Positions 24,104-33,134 are shown, counted from the first letter of the stretch. The stretch is 64,000 nt of DNA from Winogradskyella sp. (GCF_025210595.1 NZ_JAOARH010000037.1:34090-98089), one strand, 5' to 3'. Notes: a model not told the origin generated them from the sequence alone. Translations and numbers: made by a program.

Positions 24104-25342
24104 ATGTTTCGTTTATTAATCTTTATTGTAATTATAGGGCTTTTAGAATACTATACGTTTCAATCTGTAAAAACGGTAATAAAAGGTAATATTTGGTATG
24201 TTTTATATTGGGTATTATCAGTAGGTATTTTAGTAAATTTTATAGTTCAGATACTTATTTTAGATCGTAATAATGGTGTTACTTTTAGGTTTTCTTTAGC
24301 TCTGATATTATTAATACTCTTTTGTGTGCCGAAACTAGTTGTAGGAATCACACTATTAGGTGAAGATATTTATAGAGGTTTGGTTTATGTTTATGATAAC
24401 GTTATTAAATCAAGCACCAATAATGGTTCCTCAAGCTTTCAATCACGAAGAAAATTTGTGTCTCAAATCGCATTAGGTTTAGCTGCGATTCCTTTTGCTT
24501 CAATTTTATATGGAGTTATTAAAGGAAAATACAATTTTAAAGTTTTAAAATACACGCTTCACTTTGAGGACTTGCCAGATGCTTTTGATGGTTATAGGTT
24601 AACGCAGATCAGCGATGTACATTCCGGTAGTTTTGATAATATCAATAAAGTTGAATATGCTATTGATTTAATTAATGAACAACAAAGTGATATAATAGTC
24701 TTTACAGGTGATATGGTGAATAATAAGGCAGAAGAAATGAAGCCTTATATGGATGTTTTTAAGAAATTAAAGGCTAAAGATGGATTGTATTCTGTATTAG
24801 GAAACCATGATTATGGTGATTATGTAAGTTGGGATTCTAAAGAAGCTAAAAAACAAAATCTTGAAGATTTAAAAACCATACAAAAAGAGATAGGTTTTGA
24901 TTTGTTACTGAATGAAAATAGATTCATTGAAAAGGAAGGTGAACGAATAGCTATTGTTGGAGTTGAAAATTGGGGAAAAGGTGGTTTTAAAAAGGCTGGT
25001 GATTTAAAGAAAGCTTCAAGCCTTATTGATAAAGATGATTTTAAAATATTGCTAAGCCACGATCCAAGTCATTGGGATGAAGAAGTTGTGAATGATAAAT
25101 ATCATTATCATTTAACTTTGAGTGGTCATACCCACGGTATGCAGTTTGGTATAGAAATTCCGGGTTGGTTTAAATGGAGTCCTGTAAAATGGAGGTACAA
25201 ACAATGGGCTGGAATTTATGAAACTCTAGGACAATATATTAATGTAAATAGAGGGTTTGGGTATTTAGCTTTTCCTGGTAGAGTAGGGATATGGCCAGAA
25301 ATTACGGTTATAGAACTTAAAAAAGGGTTAAAAGAAGCATAA
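24104..25342 (+). CDS. Membrane metallophosphoesterase (YkuE/YaeI-like)
   Basis: 412 residues. The N-terminal 100 residues hold three or so membrane helices. Then comes a twin-arginine-like motif in front of a further hydrophobic segment (SRRKFVSQIALGLAAIPFAS, about residues 114-133), and then a calcineurin-like phosphoesterase domain. All metal motifs are present: ISDVHSG (near 170), FTGDMVNN, LGNHDYGD (near 233), LSHDP and LSGHTHGMQFG (near 340). Bacillus YkuE is a Tat-exported relative, which suggests that the catalytic domain here faces the periplasm. Possible substrates include lipid phosphates or UDP-sugar lipids; the sequence does not decide. Confidence 0.88.
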   Translation: MFRLLIFIVIIGLLEYYTFQSVKTVIKGNIWYVLYWVLSVGILVNFIVQILILDRNNGVTFRFSLALILLILFCVPKLVVGITLLGEDIYRGLVYVYDNVIKSSTNNGSSSFQSRRKFVSQIALGLAAIPFASILYGVIKGKYNFKVLKYTLHFEDLPDAFDGYRLTQISDVHSGSFDNINKVEYAIDLINEQQSDIIVFTGDMVNNKAEEMKPYMDVFKKLKAKDGLYSVLGNHDYGDYVSWDSKEAKKQNLEDLKTIQKEIGFDLLLNENRFIEKEGERIAIVGVENWGKGGFKKAGDLKKASSLIDKDDFKILLSHDPSHWDEEVVNDKYHYHLTLSGHTHGMQFGIEIPGWFKWSPVKWRYKQWAGIYETLGQYINVNRGFGYLAFPGRVGIWPEITVIELKKGLKEA

Positions 25343-25443
25343 TTGCCAACAATTGTTTATTTTTATATAACTCGTTACGAACTTACTAGATTTTCAGGAG
25401 AAGTTTTAAGTAGGTTTAATTCGTTTGACTAAAACAATAGCGT

Positions 25444-25740
25444 ATGTCAAAATTTGGTGAATTAATAGATGTCGATATTCCGGTGCTATTAGACTTCTAT
25501 ACAGAATGGAACCAACAATCTGTAGCTATGCATTCTGTGCTAAGAGATGTTGCTGCCGCTCTAGGCGATAAAGCTAAAGTCATTAAAATTGATGTAGATA
25601 AGAATAAAGAATTAGCTGAAGCACTCAGAGTTAAAGGCTTACCAACATTAATTATTTATAAAAATGGCGAAATGAAATGGAGGCATAGTGGAGAGAAAGA
25701 TGTTAATACCTTAATTGGTGTTATTCAAGAGTATGTTTAG
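25444..25740 (+). CDS. Thioredoxin-fold protein lacking the CxxC active site
   Basis: 98 residues, the size of a bare thioredoxin. The fold is clear from VLLDFYTEW (usual position of the active-site strand), KVIKIDVDKNKELAEALRVK, GLPTLIIYKNGE (with the cis-Pro) and the C-terminal helix. Where thioredoxin has WCGPC this protein has W22-N23-Q24-Q25-S26, so both redox cysteines are gone, and no other Cys is present. It cannot do dithiol-disulfide exchange; a chaperone-like, structural or binding role is possible. It is a single gene between the phosphoesterase and the convergent deacetylase gene. Confidence 0.85.
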   Translation: MSKFGELIDVDIPVLLDFYTEWNQQSVAMHSVLRDVAAALGDKAKVIKIDVDKNKELAEALRVKGLPTLIIYKNGEMKWRHSGEKDVNTLIGVIQEYV

Positions 25741-25744
25741 CTTC

Positions 25745-25764
25745 ATTTCAGCGAAAGCAGGAAT
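25745..25764. repeat. Imperfect REP-like hairpin with GAAA loop
   Basis: ATTTCAGC-GAAA-GCAGGAAT, 6 of 8 pairs. It resembles the perfect hairpin TTCCTGC-GTTC-GCAGGAA at 48484-48501. It sits between convergent genes. Confidence 0.4.
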
Positions 25765-25775
25765 CTTTTTGATTT

Positions 25776-26483
25776 TTAATTAAGATCTTTTTTATTGAGA
25801 GACTTAAAGATAAACCCTTTTTTGCTATAGTAATCCAATACTTTTGGAAGAGAGTATTTTAGATTCTGAGAAGCTTTAACGCTATCATGAAATACAATGA
25901 TACTTCCTTCTTTTGCAGCAGAAATAATGTTTTTTAAGCAAGCTTCTTCGTTAGTAGATTTATCCCAATCATAAGAAAGTACATCCCAAAGAACAATGTT
26001 ATAGCCTAATTTTCGTATTTTTTTACTTTGCTTAGATTTAAACTTACCATAAGGAGGACGGAATAATTTTAAATCCCAATCCTTAAGTTCCAAATCCCAA
26101 TGTAACAATTCAACAGTTTTGTTGCTTTTCGCTTGATGTTTGGAATGTATAAGCTGTTGGGTTTTTTCTATGTCTTCGATATATTGAGCAGTTTTGGTTT
26201 TCCATCCTTTAAGGTGATTATAGGTGTGATTTCCAATACTGTGCCCAGCTTTTATAATACTCTGAAAAATTTCTGGATGAGATTCTATATTCTTCCCAAT
26301 ACAAAAGAAGGTTGCTTTGGCATTGTACTCTTTTAAAGTATTGAGAACCCAATCTGTTATTTCTGGTGTAGGGCCATCATCAAAAGTGAGATATAATACT
26401 TTATGAGTAGTGTCTATGTTCCAGGCAAAACTTGGAAATAATGCTTTTACAAATCCTGGTGTTTTGGCAGGAATAATCTTCAT
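25776..26483 (-). CDS. Polysaccharide deacetylase (NodB/CE4 domain)
   Basis: 235 residues, essentially a bare CE4 domain. Motif 1 is LTFDDGPTP (Asp35, Asp36), motif 2 is HSIGNHTYNH (metal-binding histidines), motif 3 is RPPYGK, motif 4 WDVLSYDW and motif 5 IIVFHDS, so the metal site and catalytic residues look complete. It would remove acetyl groups from a GlcNAc-containing polymer such as peptidoglycan. I see no clear signal peptide; the N-terminus MKIIPAKTPGFVKALFP is typical of short Bacteroidota forms. It lies 41 bp downstream of the GT117 gene on the same strand and may be co-transcribed with it. Confidence 0.92.
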   Translation of the reverse strand: MKIIPAKTPGFVKALFPSFAWNIDTTHKVLYLTFDDGPTPEITDWVLNTLKEYNAKATFFCIGKNIESHPEIFQSIIKAGHSIGNHTYNHLKGWKTKTAQYIEDIEKTQQLIHSKHQAKSNKTVELLHWDLELKDWDLKLFRPPYGKFKSKQSKKIRKLGYNIVLWDVLSYDWDKSTNEEACLKNIISAAKEGSIIVFHDSVKASQNLKYSLPKVLDYYSKKGFIFKSLNKKDLN

Positions 26484-26524
26484 TATGCTTTATGATAAAA
26501 CTATAGATTTTAAATCATAGTGGT

Positions 26525-29500
26525 TTATTCTTCAGGTGCTATAGAATCTTGAATACTATCATTTAAAATTGAATTAATATCTATGTCTTCTCTTGTCTCT
26601 AAATCCTCTTCGGAGGAAGGTCCCATAAATTTGTCTAGTAAACTCAAATAACTATTAAATTTCTTGGTTTCTTCCATGGCAAAGTCTTTATCATTATAAA
26701 TAACCAATAAGTCAACTAAAGCTCTATAGCGTTGAATGTCTAAGTAAATATCTTCGAATAAACTGATTTGATCGTCTTCATCTAAGCTACCAAAATATAC
26801 AAGTTTTTCTTGATAGACTTTTGCTACATCTTTATAAAGTGCTCTACCTTTTTCAATATTACCTACTTCATAATAGGCACTTATATAAGGTTCTAAAAGC
26901 GAATGATAGCCAAATTTACCTACAGGCATTTTATCCATAGCAATGTCTGCAATTTCCTCTGCTTTATCTAATTTATTTTCATTGATAAGGGCTTCTATTA
27001 AACGTGCTAAATTACCTCTGTAAGTAATACCGTTTCTTCTAGTTTCAATATCGTGATAGATGTTTTCACCGCTTCCTCCCCAATTCCATTCCTTAACCAT
27101 ATCGTACATTAAATCTGGATCAACTCTACCCATGTCATAAGGATTAGCTCTATCTATTGGTGTTTTAATAGGTACAAGCTTGTAGCACATGCCGTCTAAT
27201 TGTAAATAATCCTTAAGCCATACATAATCATCTGCACCAAAGGCACCTCCTGTAAAATATATTGGACGTTCCCAGTTATTGTTAGCAATAATATCTAGCA
27301 TTAATAGTCTGTTTTTATAGATATAACTACCTTCTATTTCTGCAAAGAGTTCATCTTCTATTTTGTCAGCATCTTTTGGTTTTACAATACCGTTCTTTAG
27401 AACAATATCTTTATTGACAGGAATACTTACGTGTCTTGTTGGGAAATAATTTGTGTTAAGAATATGCTTAGGATATTGCCTTGGGTCTTCTCCTTGACGT
27501 TCAATGACGTATTTAAATTTAGTACTCTCTTTATCACTAGAGATGAAGTCCATGAATTCTTTTATGTCTAAAGTGTCATTGGCTATTTTTCTTGTAATTT
27601 CTCTATATATGATTACATCTCTGTTGCTACCTCTATAATCGTTATGAGTTAGTTGCGAAGGAATAGGGTCGCTTTCATAAGCTTTTCGTTTCATTTGGTC
27701 GATATACCAATCGGTTTGGAATAAACTTGTGTTAACCACACGAACATCTGTTCTTACTCCTTCAATTTCTTGTAAGTACCATAAAGGGAAAGAATCATTA
27801 TCACCAATGGTAAATAAAATAGCATTAGGTGCACAAGATTCTAAATATTTGCGTGCCATAGCATTGGCTGTATATTTACCAGAACGATCATGGTCGTCCC
27901 AATTGTTGGCAGCTAAAACTCCAGGTACAATAATGAGGCAAGCTAATGTAATTACAGGAGCTAATATTTTTGATTTTACACTCGATTTTAAAAGATCATA
28001 TATTGCATATACACCAAAACCAATCCAGATAGCAAACACATAAAATGAGCCTACTACAGAATAATCGCGCTCACGAGGCTCAAAAGGTCTAATGTTAGTG
28101 TAAAATTGAATTGCTAATCCTGTCATTAAAAAGAACACCAATAAAACCCAAAAACGTTTTGCATCGGTGTACATTAAAAAGAAAAAGCCTACTAAACCTA
28201 ATAATAATGGTAAGAAATAGTAGGTGTTTCTTGCTTTGTTTTCTAATACTTCGGTTGGTAAATTATCTTGAGATAAACCTAAATGTATCTCATCAATAAA
28301 TTGTATTCCAGAAATCCAATTACCATTAAAGTTATCGTATTTTCCTTGTATGTCGTTTTGTCTTCCCGCAAAATTCCACATAAAATAACGCCAATACATA
28401 TAACCAAACTGGTACTGAATCATATAGGTAAGGTTGTCAGCAAATGAAGGTTGTTCAACAATTAAATACTGCTGTCCGTAGCGTCTTAAAAATTTGTCGT
28501 AGTCTTCATAATCTACTTCACCATTTCTTATACGCATTCTAAAATCATTAACAATTTTATCAAAGCGTTTTGCTTCTTGTAGTGCATAAGCACTAGCTTG
28601 TTCTGTAGCATACTGGTCAGCTTCAGCTTCGTTTAAACCTTGGCCTAAAGCATTTTCCATAAAGACATTGTATGCTTCATTAAAGGCATTTCTTTGTAGG
28701 TTTGGGTTAACTTTAAAGTCTATTAACCCAGTAAACATCATGTAGTTGTCAGCATGTTCGCTACTCCACATTCTTGGTAGCACAGAAGCATGTTCATGAT
28801 TGTAGTTTTGTTTTGTACCTTCCCATTGGTTTATAATTTCATATTTACCATTACTATCATTACGCTCGTAATTTTTCTTATCATCTACAAATGGTTCGTT
28901 TTTATCGGCTCCAGAATATATTTCAGTAAACTGTGGGCCATAAAACAAATGCGTTTCTGGGTACTGTTCTAAGTTGTAGTATGCTAATAATTCTCGTGCA
29001 TCTGAAGGATCATTTTCATTGATGATGACGTTTGCATTTGCACGAATTGGTAACATCATCCAAGATGAGAAACCAATAAAAATAAACATAAGACAAAGCA
29101 CTAAAGTATTGATGTGAATCATTCCTTTTTTTCGTGTGTAATTCAAACCAAAATAGAATAATGCAATAACCATTAAGCCGGTAATAATTGTACCAGAGTT
29201 AAAAGGTAAACCTACAGAGTTTACAAAGAATACTTCAAGGTTTCCAAATAGTTTTAAGGTAGAAGGTAATAGTAGCTTAAAAATGAACAAAAGTATAGCT
29301 GCCGAAACTACATTAGCAATAATGAAGTTTTTTACAGTAATAGTTTTGTAATTTTTAAAATAATAGATAAGACCAATTGCAGGTATGGTTAATAGACCCA
29401 TAAAGTGTACGCCAAATGATAGTCCAATAACAAAAGCAATTAATATTAGCCAACGGTTACCTCTAGGTTTGTGCATATCTTGCTCCCAACGTAAAGCTAA

Positions 29501-29980
29501 GTAAAACATAATTGCCATAATTAATGTTGCCATGGCATAAACTTCTGTTTCTACGGCATTAAACCAAAACGAATCTGTAAATGTAAATGCTAAACTTCCT
29601 ACAAAAGCACTGCCTATAATAGCTATGCCTTTTCCAGAATTAGAATCTTTATTGTATTTAACAAGTTTTACTAAAAGTAAGCTAATAGTCCAGAACATAA
29701 ACAAAATAGTGAATGCACTTGCTGTGGCACTCATCATATTCATAATCATACCAATTTGTGATGGCTCTAGAGCAAAAATAGAAAAGAATGCACCCATCAT
29801 TTGAAATAAAGGTGCTCCAGGTGGATGGCCAACTTGTAATTTCGATGAGGTTAAGATATATTCTCCTGCATCCCAGAAGCTTACTGTAGGTTCTATAGTT
29901 AATGCATAAGTTACAAATGCTATAGCAAAAGCAAACCATGCTAATATGTTATTCCATTTTTTAAAGTTAAAGTCTATCAT
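26525..29980 (-). CDS. GT117-family (DUF2723) membrane protein
   Basis: 1151 residues. The N-terminal half is polytopic (about residues 10-330, then further helices around 590-710), with the DUF2723 signature TIEPTVSFWDAGEYILTSSK and VGHPPGAPLFQMMGAFFS. The latter has the Asp/Glu-containing first periplasmic loop typical of protein O-mannosyltransferase-like GT-C enzymes. The C-terminal part (about 700-1150) is soluble and includes DDHDRSGKYTANAMARKYLE and GDNDSFPLWYLQEIE, then TPR-like helices and an acidic tail. In Bacteroidota this family is annotated as glycosyltransferase family 117; the donor and acceptor are not known to me. Probably in the inner membrane with its active site facing the periplasm. 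Confidence 0.9.
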   Translation of the reverse strand: MIDFNFKKWNNILAWFAFAIAFVTYALTIEPTVSFWDAGEYILTSSKLQVGHPPGAPLFQMMGAFFSIFALEPSQIGMIMNMMSATASAFTILFMFWTISLLLVKLVKYNKDSNSGKGIAIIGSAFVGSLAFTFTDSFWFNAVETEVYAMATLIMAIMFYLALRWEQDMHKPRGNRWLILIAFVIGLSFGVHFMGLLTIPAIGLIYYFKNYKTITVKNFIIANVVSAAILLFIFKLLLPSTLKLFGNLEVFFVNSVGLPFNSGTIITGLMVIALFYFGLNYTRKKGMIHINTLVLCLMFIFIGFSSWMMLPIRANANVIINENDPSDARELLAYYNLEQYPETHLFYGPQFTEIYSGADKNEPFVDDKKNYERNDSNGKYEIINQWEGTKQNYNHEHASVLPRMWSSEHADNYMMFTGLIDFKVNPNLQRNAFNEAYNVFMENALGQGLNEAEADQYATEQASAYALQEAKRFDKIVNDFRMRIRNGEVDYEDYDKFLRRYGQQYLIVEQPSFADNLTYMIQYQFGYMYWRYFMWNFAGRQNDIQGKYDNFNGNWISGIQFIDEIHLGLSQDNLPTEVLENKARNTYYFLPLLLGLVGFFFLMYTDAKRFWVLLVFFLMTGLAIQFYTNIRPFEPRERDYSVVGSFYVFAIWIGFGVYAIYDLLKSSVKSKILAPVITLACLIIVPGVLAANNWDDHDRSGKYTANAMARKYLESCAPNAILFTIGDNDSFPLWYLQEIEGVRTDVRVVNTSLFQTDWYIDQMKRKAYESDPIPSQLTHNDYRGSNRDVIIYREITRKIANDTLDIKEFMDFISSDKESTKFKYVIERQGEDPRQYPKHILNTNYFPTRHVSIPVNKDIVLKNGIVKPKDADKIEDELFAEIEGSYIYKNRLLMLDIIANNNWERPIYFTGGAFGADDYVWLKDYLQLDGMCYKLVPIKTPIDRANPYDMGRVDPDLMYDMVKEWNWGGSGENIYHDIETRRNGITYRGNLARLIEALINENKLDKAEEIADIAMDKMPVGKFGYHSLLEPYISAYYEVGNIEKGRALYKDVAKVYQEKLVYFGSLDEDDQISLFEDIYLDIQRYRALVDLLVIYNDKDFAMEETKKFNSYLSLLDKFMGPSSEEDLETREDIDINSILNDSIQDSIAPEE

Positions 29981-30085
29981 GAAAAAAAGCGCTCTAATTG
30001 ATGCTGGCGAATTTACTAATTATTATAGTAAAGCCTACATTTTTAAGTTAACGTTAAGTAATTTATATTATTTTTCTATTTTTTT

Positions 30086-30115
30086 TTGCCTAAAAGAAAC
30101 TTTGTATTAAATTTG
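30086..30115 (+). promoter_or_regulatory. Promoter of tRNA-Gln
   Basis: TTG at 30086-30088, 19 bp, then TAAATTTG at 30108-30115, an exact fit to the Bacteroidota TTG/TAnnTTTG promoter. The tRNA begins 20 bp downstream. Confidence 0.65.
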
Positions 30116-30134
30116 CACCCTCAAATCGTAAGAT

Positions 30135-30207
30135 TGGCCTATGGTGTAACTGGCAACACGTCTGGTTTTGGTCCAGAAGAGTCTAGGTTCGAGCCCTAGT
30201 AGGCCAA
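30135..30207 (+). tRNA. tRNA-Gln (anticodon TTG)
   Basis: A 73-nt cloverleaf without encoded CCA. The acceptor stem TGGCCTA pairs with TAGGCCA. The D stem is GTGT/ACAC, the anticodon stem TCTGG/CCAGA with loop TTTTGGT (anticodon TTG), and the T arm CTAGG-TTCGAGC-CCTAG. The discriminator base is A. An exact-consensus promoter precedes it and a terminator follows within 10 bp, so it is a single-gene unit. Confidence 0.95.
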
Positions 30208-30215
30208 CAGAAATT

Positions 30216-30249
30216 AAAGTCTTAATTACAAAAGTAGTTAAGACTTTTT
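30216..30249 (+). terminator. Terminator of tRNA-Gln
   Basis: AAAGTCTTAA pairs with TTAAGACTTT (10 bp, 12-nt loop) and is followed by TTC and a T-run. Confidence 0.75.
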
Positions 30250-30325
30250 CTTTTTGTAGGATTTTATGAGGGTGAGAGAAGTTAGTGTCAAAGGAAGTTT
30301 TAGAAAAATTAAATAGAGTAATCAT

Positions 30326-30359
30326 AAAAAAATCCTAATCAAACGATTAGGATTTTTTT
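30326..30359. terminator. Strong bidirectional terminator
   Basis: Perfect 15-bp stem (AAAAAAATCCTAATC with its complement) closed by an AAAC tetraloop. It serves the universal stress protein gene on the minus strand and backs up the tRNA terminator on the plus strand. The hairpin after infB has the same loop. Confidence 0.85.
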
Positions 30360-30378
30360 ATGATTAAAAAGTTCTGTT

Positions 30379-31206
30379 TTATATTTTAAACGTTATCACA
30401 GGTCGTTTAGCATGATTCACTAAATCTTCGCTAATACTACTATTAAAGAAATGTGCAATACCTTGTCTACCATGCGTACTTATACCAATAAGATCTGCGT
30501 CTATTTCTTGCGAAAAATTTAATATGCCTTGTTCAACACTAGTGTCGTTATGTACATTAATGGTGTAGTTTTCAAATGTTTGTCCAGAGATGAAATCATT
30601 AATTCGCACTCTAGAGTCGTAAGTGGTAATAAAATTATTGGCTGTATTTACAAGAAGTAAGTGAATTTTAGCGCCAAATAGTTCAGCAAATCTAACAGCT
30701 TGTTTGTAAGTCTCTTTATTATCATTCTTAAAGTCTGATGCAAAAACAAAGTTTTTGATATCAAAACTACTATGCCCGTTTTTAATTACAAGTACAGGGA
30801 CAATTGAGGTGCGAACCACTTTTTCAGCATTAGAGCCAATAAACATCTCTTTAAGTCCAGAGGCTCCATGAGAACCCATAACAATTAAATCTATATCAAA
30901 CTCTTTACAAGCATCTTTAATTTCGTTAAAGGTAATGTCTGCTTTTACAGTTTCATGAACAGTTATGCCTTCTAAAAAATCACTTGCTTTAAGGTCTTCA
31001 AATTTTTTGTGAGCTAGCTTCATAAAAAACAAAGCTTCAGGAACATCACTATGAGCATTTATAGGATCTATTTGTTGCATAGGTATTTCCATCATATGCA
31101 ATAAATAAATGTCAGCGCCATGTTTTCTTGCTAACATTGCTGCAACTTTTAATGCATTATCTGCTTGTTCAGAGAAATCTGTAGGGACTAGGATTCTGTT
31201 CATCAT
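30379..31206 (-). CDS. Universal stress protein, two tandem UspA domains
   Basis: 275 residues from the ATG at 31206. An in-frame ATG at 31251 would add 15 residues (MELFCSFIRLILIKN) before the usual beta-1 strand NRILVPTDFSEQAD, so the shorter form is preferred. The first Usp domain (about 1-145) ends with the nucleotide-binding-type motif VMGSHGASGLKEMFIGSNAE and KVVRTSIVPVLVI. The second (about 150-275) ends with ISTHGRQGIAHFFNSSISED, where the ATP motif G-x2-G-x9-G is less complete. A cytosolic stress-related protein; the specific role is unknown. Confidence 0.9.
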   Translation of the reverse strand: MMNRILVPTDFSEQADNALKVAAMLARKHGADIYLLHMMEIPMQQIDPINAHSDVPEALFFMKLAHKKFEDLKASDFLEGITVHETVKADITFNEIKDACKEFDIDLIVMGSHGASGLKEMFIGSNAEKVVRTSIVPVLVIKNGHSSFDIKNFVFASDFKNDNKETYKQAVRFAELFGAKIHLLLVNTANNFITTYDSRVRINDFISGQTFENYTINVHNDTSVEQGILNFSQEIDADLIGISTHGRQGIAHFFNSSISEDLVNHAKRPVITFKI

Positions 31207-31262
31207 GTTTTTAATTAAGATTAGTCTTATAAAGCTACAAAATAATTCCATAAACGATAACT

Positions 31263-31292
31263 TTGAAAAGTTGATATTATATTGTATATTTG
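31263..31292 (+). promoter_or_regulatory. Promoter of rimP-nusA-infB
   Basis: TTG at 31263-31265, 19 bp, then TATATTTG at 31285-31292, matching TTG/TAnnTTTG. Transcription would start about 55 nt before the rimP start codon, just upstream of a terminator-like hairpin. Confidence 0.6.
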
Positions 31293-31317
31293 CACAGTTG
31301 TTTACGGAATGAAAACG

Positions 31318-31344
31318 AGAGAGGACAAAAAGTCCTCTCTTTTT
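31318..31344 (+). terminator. Leader hairpin resembling an attenuator before rimP
   Basis: AGAGAGGAC pairs perfectly with GTCCTCTCT (9 bp, AAAAA loop) and is followed by TTTTA. It has the form of a rho-independent terminator yet lies between the promoter and the first codon of rimP, with no gene ending there. It probably controls read-through into the operon. Confidence 0.65.
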
Positions 31345-31354
31345 ATATCAAGAC

Positions 31355-31819
31355 ATGTTTAAAGATACAGTAAAAGATTTATTAGATAGTGCATTAGATG
31401 AACGTAAGGATTTGTTTCTTATAGATTTTGAGATTTTATCTGATAATACAATTAGAATAATAATAGATGGTGATAATGGTGTGCTTGTAGAAGATTGTAT
31501 TTTTGTAAGCAGAGCTATTGAACACAACCTAGATAGAGAAGAACAAGATTTTTCTTTAGAAGTAGCATCTTGTGGTGCTGCTTCGCCTTTACAGCTTCCT
31601 AGACAATATACTAAGCATGTAGGGAGGCATTTAGAAGTAAAGACTGTTGAGGGTGAAACATTAGAAGGTCAATTAGTAGAAGCTAATGAAGAATCTGTGA
31701 TGTTAAAATGGAAAGCTAGAGAACCAAAACCTGTTGGTAAAGGAAAAGTAACTGTCACAAAAGAGGCAACAATAGCCTATAGTGATATTAAAGAAGCAAA
31801 AGTTAAAATAAAATTTTAA
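31355..31819 (+). CDS. rimP: Ribosome maturation factor RimP
   Basis: 154 residues, the usual RimP length. The N-terminal domain holds FLIDFEILSDNTIRIIIDGD and CIFVSRAIEHNLDREEQDFS, and the conserved hinge reads LEVASCGAASPLQLPRQYTK. The family often has SPG here, so CGAASPL is a variant. The C-terminal Sm-like domain covers about 85-154. RimP helps to assemble the 30S subunit. First gene of the rimP-nusA-infB operon, 12 bp before nusA, and preceded by a leader hairpin. Confidence 0.95.
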   Translation: MFKDTVKDLLDSALDERKDLFLIDFEILSDNTIRIIIDGDNGVLVEDCIFVSRAIEHNLDREEQDFSLEVASCGAASPLQLPRQYTKHVGRHLEVKTVEGETLEGQLVEANEESVMLKWKAREPKPVGKGKVTVTKEATIAYSDIKEAKVKIKF

Positions 31820-31831
31820 TTCATATCAATT

Positions 31832-33064
31832 ATGGAAAATGTAGCATTAATTGAATCATTTTCAGAATTTAAGGACGATAAGTTAATAGATAGAGTTACG
31901 CTAATGGCAATTCTTGAAGATGTATTGCGTAATGCATTGAAGAAAAAATTTGGAGATGACGATAACTTTGACATTATTATAAATCCAGATAAAGGAGATT
32001 TAGAAATATGGAGAAATCGTATTGTTGTTGCAGATGGTGAAGTAGAAGAGCCAAATCAAGAAATTGCATTGTCTGAAGCTCAAAAAATTGAGCCAGATTT
32101 TGAAGTAGGTGAAGATGTAGCAGAAGAAGTTAAACTTGTAGATTTAGGAAGACGTTCAATATTAGCATTAAGACAAAACCTTATTTCTAAAATTCACGAG
32201 CACGACAACACTAACATATATAAGCAATTTAAAGAACTTGAAGGTGAAATATACACTGCAGAAGTTCACCATATTCGTCACAGAGCTATCATTTTACTAG
32301 ATGATGATGGTAATGAAATTATACTTCCGAAGGATAGACAAATTCCTTCAGATTTCTTTAGAAAAGGAGAAAATGTAAGAGGTGTTATAGAAAGTGTAGA
32401 ATTAAAAGGAAGTAAGCCAGCAATAATTATGTCTAGAACATCACCAGTGTTCTTAGAAAAATTATTTGAGCAGGAAATCCCTGAAGTTTTTGATGGATTA
32501 ATTACTGTTAAAAAAGTTGTACGTATTCCAGGCGAAAAGGCTAAAGTAGCGGTAGATTCTTACGATGATAGAATAGATCCTGTAGGAGCATGTGTTGGTA
32601 TGAAAGGTTCTCGTATTCATGGTATTGTTCGTGAGTTAGGAAACGAAAATATAGATGTTATCAATTACACTAACAATCTTCAGTTATTTGTAACAAGAGC
32701 GTTAAGTCCAGCTCGTGTTACATCCTTAAAGCTAGATGAAGAGAATATGCGTGCTGAAGTATTGTTAAAGCCAGAGGAAGTATCAAAAGCTATTGGTAGA
32801 GGAGGGCACAACATACGTTTAGCAGGTCAATTAACAGGTTTTGAAATAGATGTATTTAGAGAAGGTGCAGAAGAAGATGTAGAATTAAAAGAGTTCTCTG
32901 ATGAGATTGACGGATGGATTATCGACGAGTTTAGTAAAGCTGGTTTAGATACAGCAAAAAGTATTCTAGAACAAGATGTTGATGATTTAGTAAAACGTAC
33001 TGATTTAGAAGAAGAAACAATATTAGAAGTCATTAGAATTCTTAAAGAAGAATTTGAAGACTAA
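31832..33064 (+). CDS. nusA: Transcription termination/antitermination factor NusA
   Basis: 410 residues. The N-terminal RNA-polymerase-binding domain (about 1-125) is followed by S1 (about 130-200; GEIYTAEVHHIRHRAIILLD), KH1 (about 230-275; GACVGMKGSRIHGIVRELG) and KH2 (about 300-345; EVSKAIGRGGHNIRLAGQLTG). The C-terminal acidic repeats found in Escherichia coli are absent, as is usual in Bacteroidota; a short helix-hairpin-helix-like tail (KRTDLEEETILEVIRILKEE) ends the protein. NusA modulates pausing and hairpin-dependent termination and could act on its own operon leader. Confidence 0.96.
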   Translation: MENVALIESFSEFKDDKLIDRVTLMAILEDVLRNALKKKFGDDDNFDIIINPDKGDLEIWRNRIVVADGEVEEPNQEIALSEAQKIEPDFEVGEDVAEEVKLVDLGRRSILALRQNLISKIHEHDNTNIYKQFKELEGEIYTAEVHHIRHRAIILLDDDGNEIILPKDRQIPSDFFRKGENVRGVIESVELKGSKPAIIMSRTSPVFLEKLFEQEIPEVFDGLITVKKVVRIPGEKAKVAVDSYDDRIDPVGACVGMKGSRIHGIVRELGNENIDVINYTNNLQLFVTRALSPARVTSLKLDEENMRAEVLLKPEEVSKAIGRGGHNIRLAGQLTGFEIDVFREGAEEDVELKEFSDEIDGWIIDEFSKAGLDTAKSILEQDVDDLVKRTDLEEETILEVIRILKEEFED

Positions 33065-33134
33065 TGCAATTTAACCATAAAAACTATTAAGGTTAGATTG
33101 ATATAAAACAGATTTAAGTATATTACAGCAATTT

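Noticed and set aside
30107-30325. Minus-strand open frame of about 72 codons
   Set aside because: It runs antisense through the tRNA-Gln gene and its terminator; the codons mirror the tRNA arms and nothing resembles a protein family.
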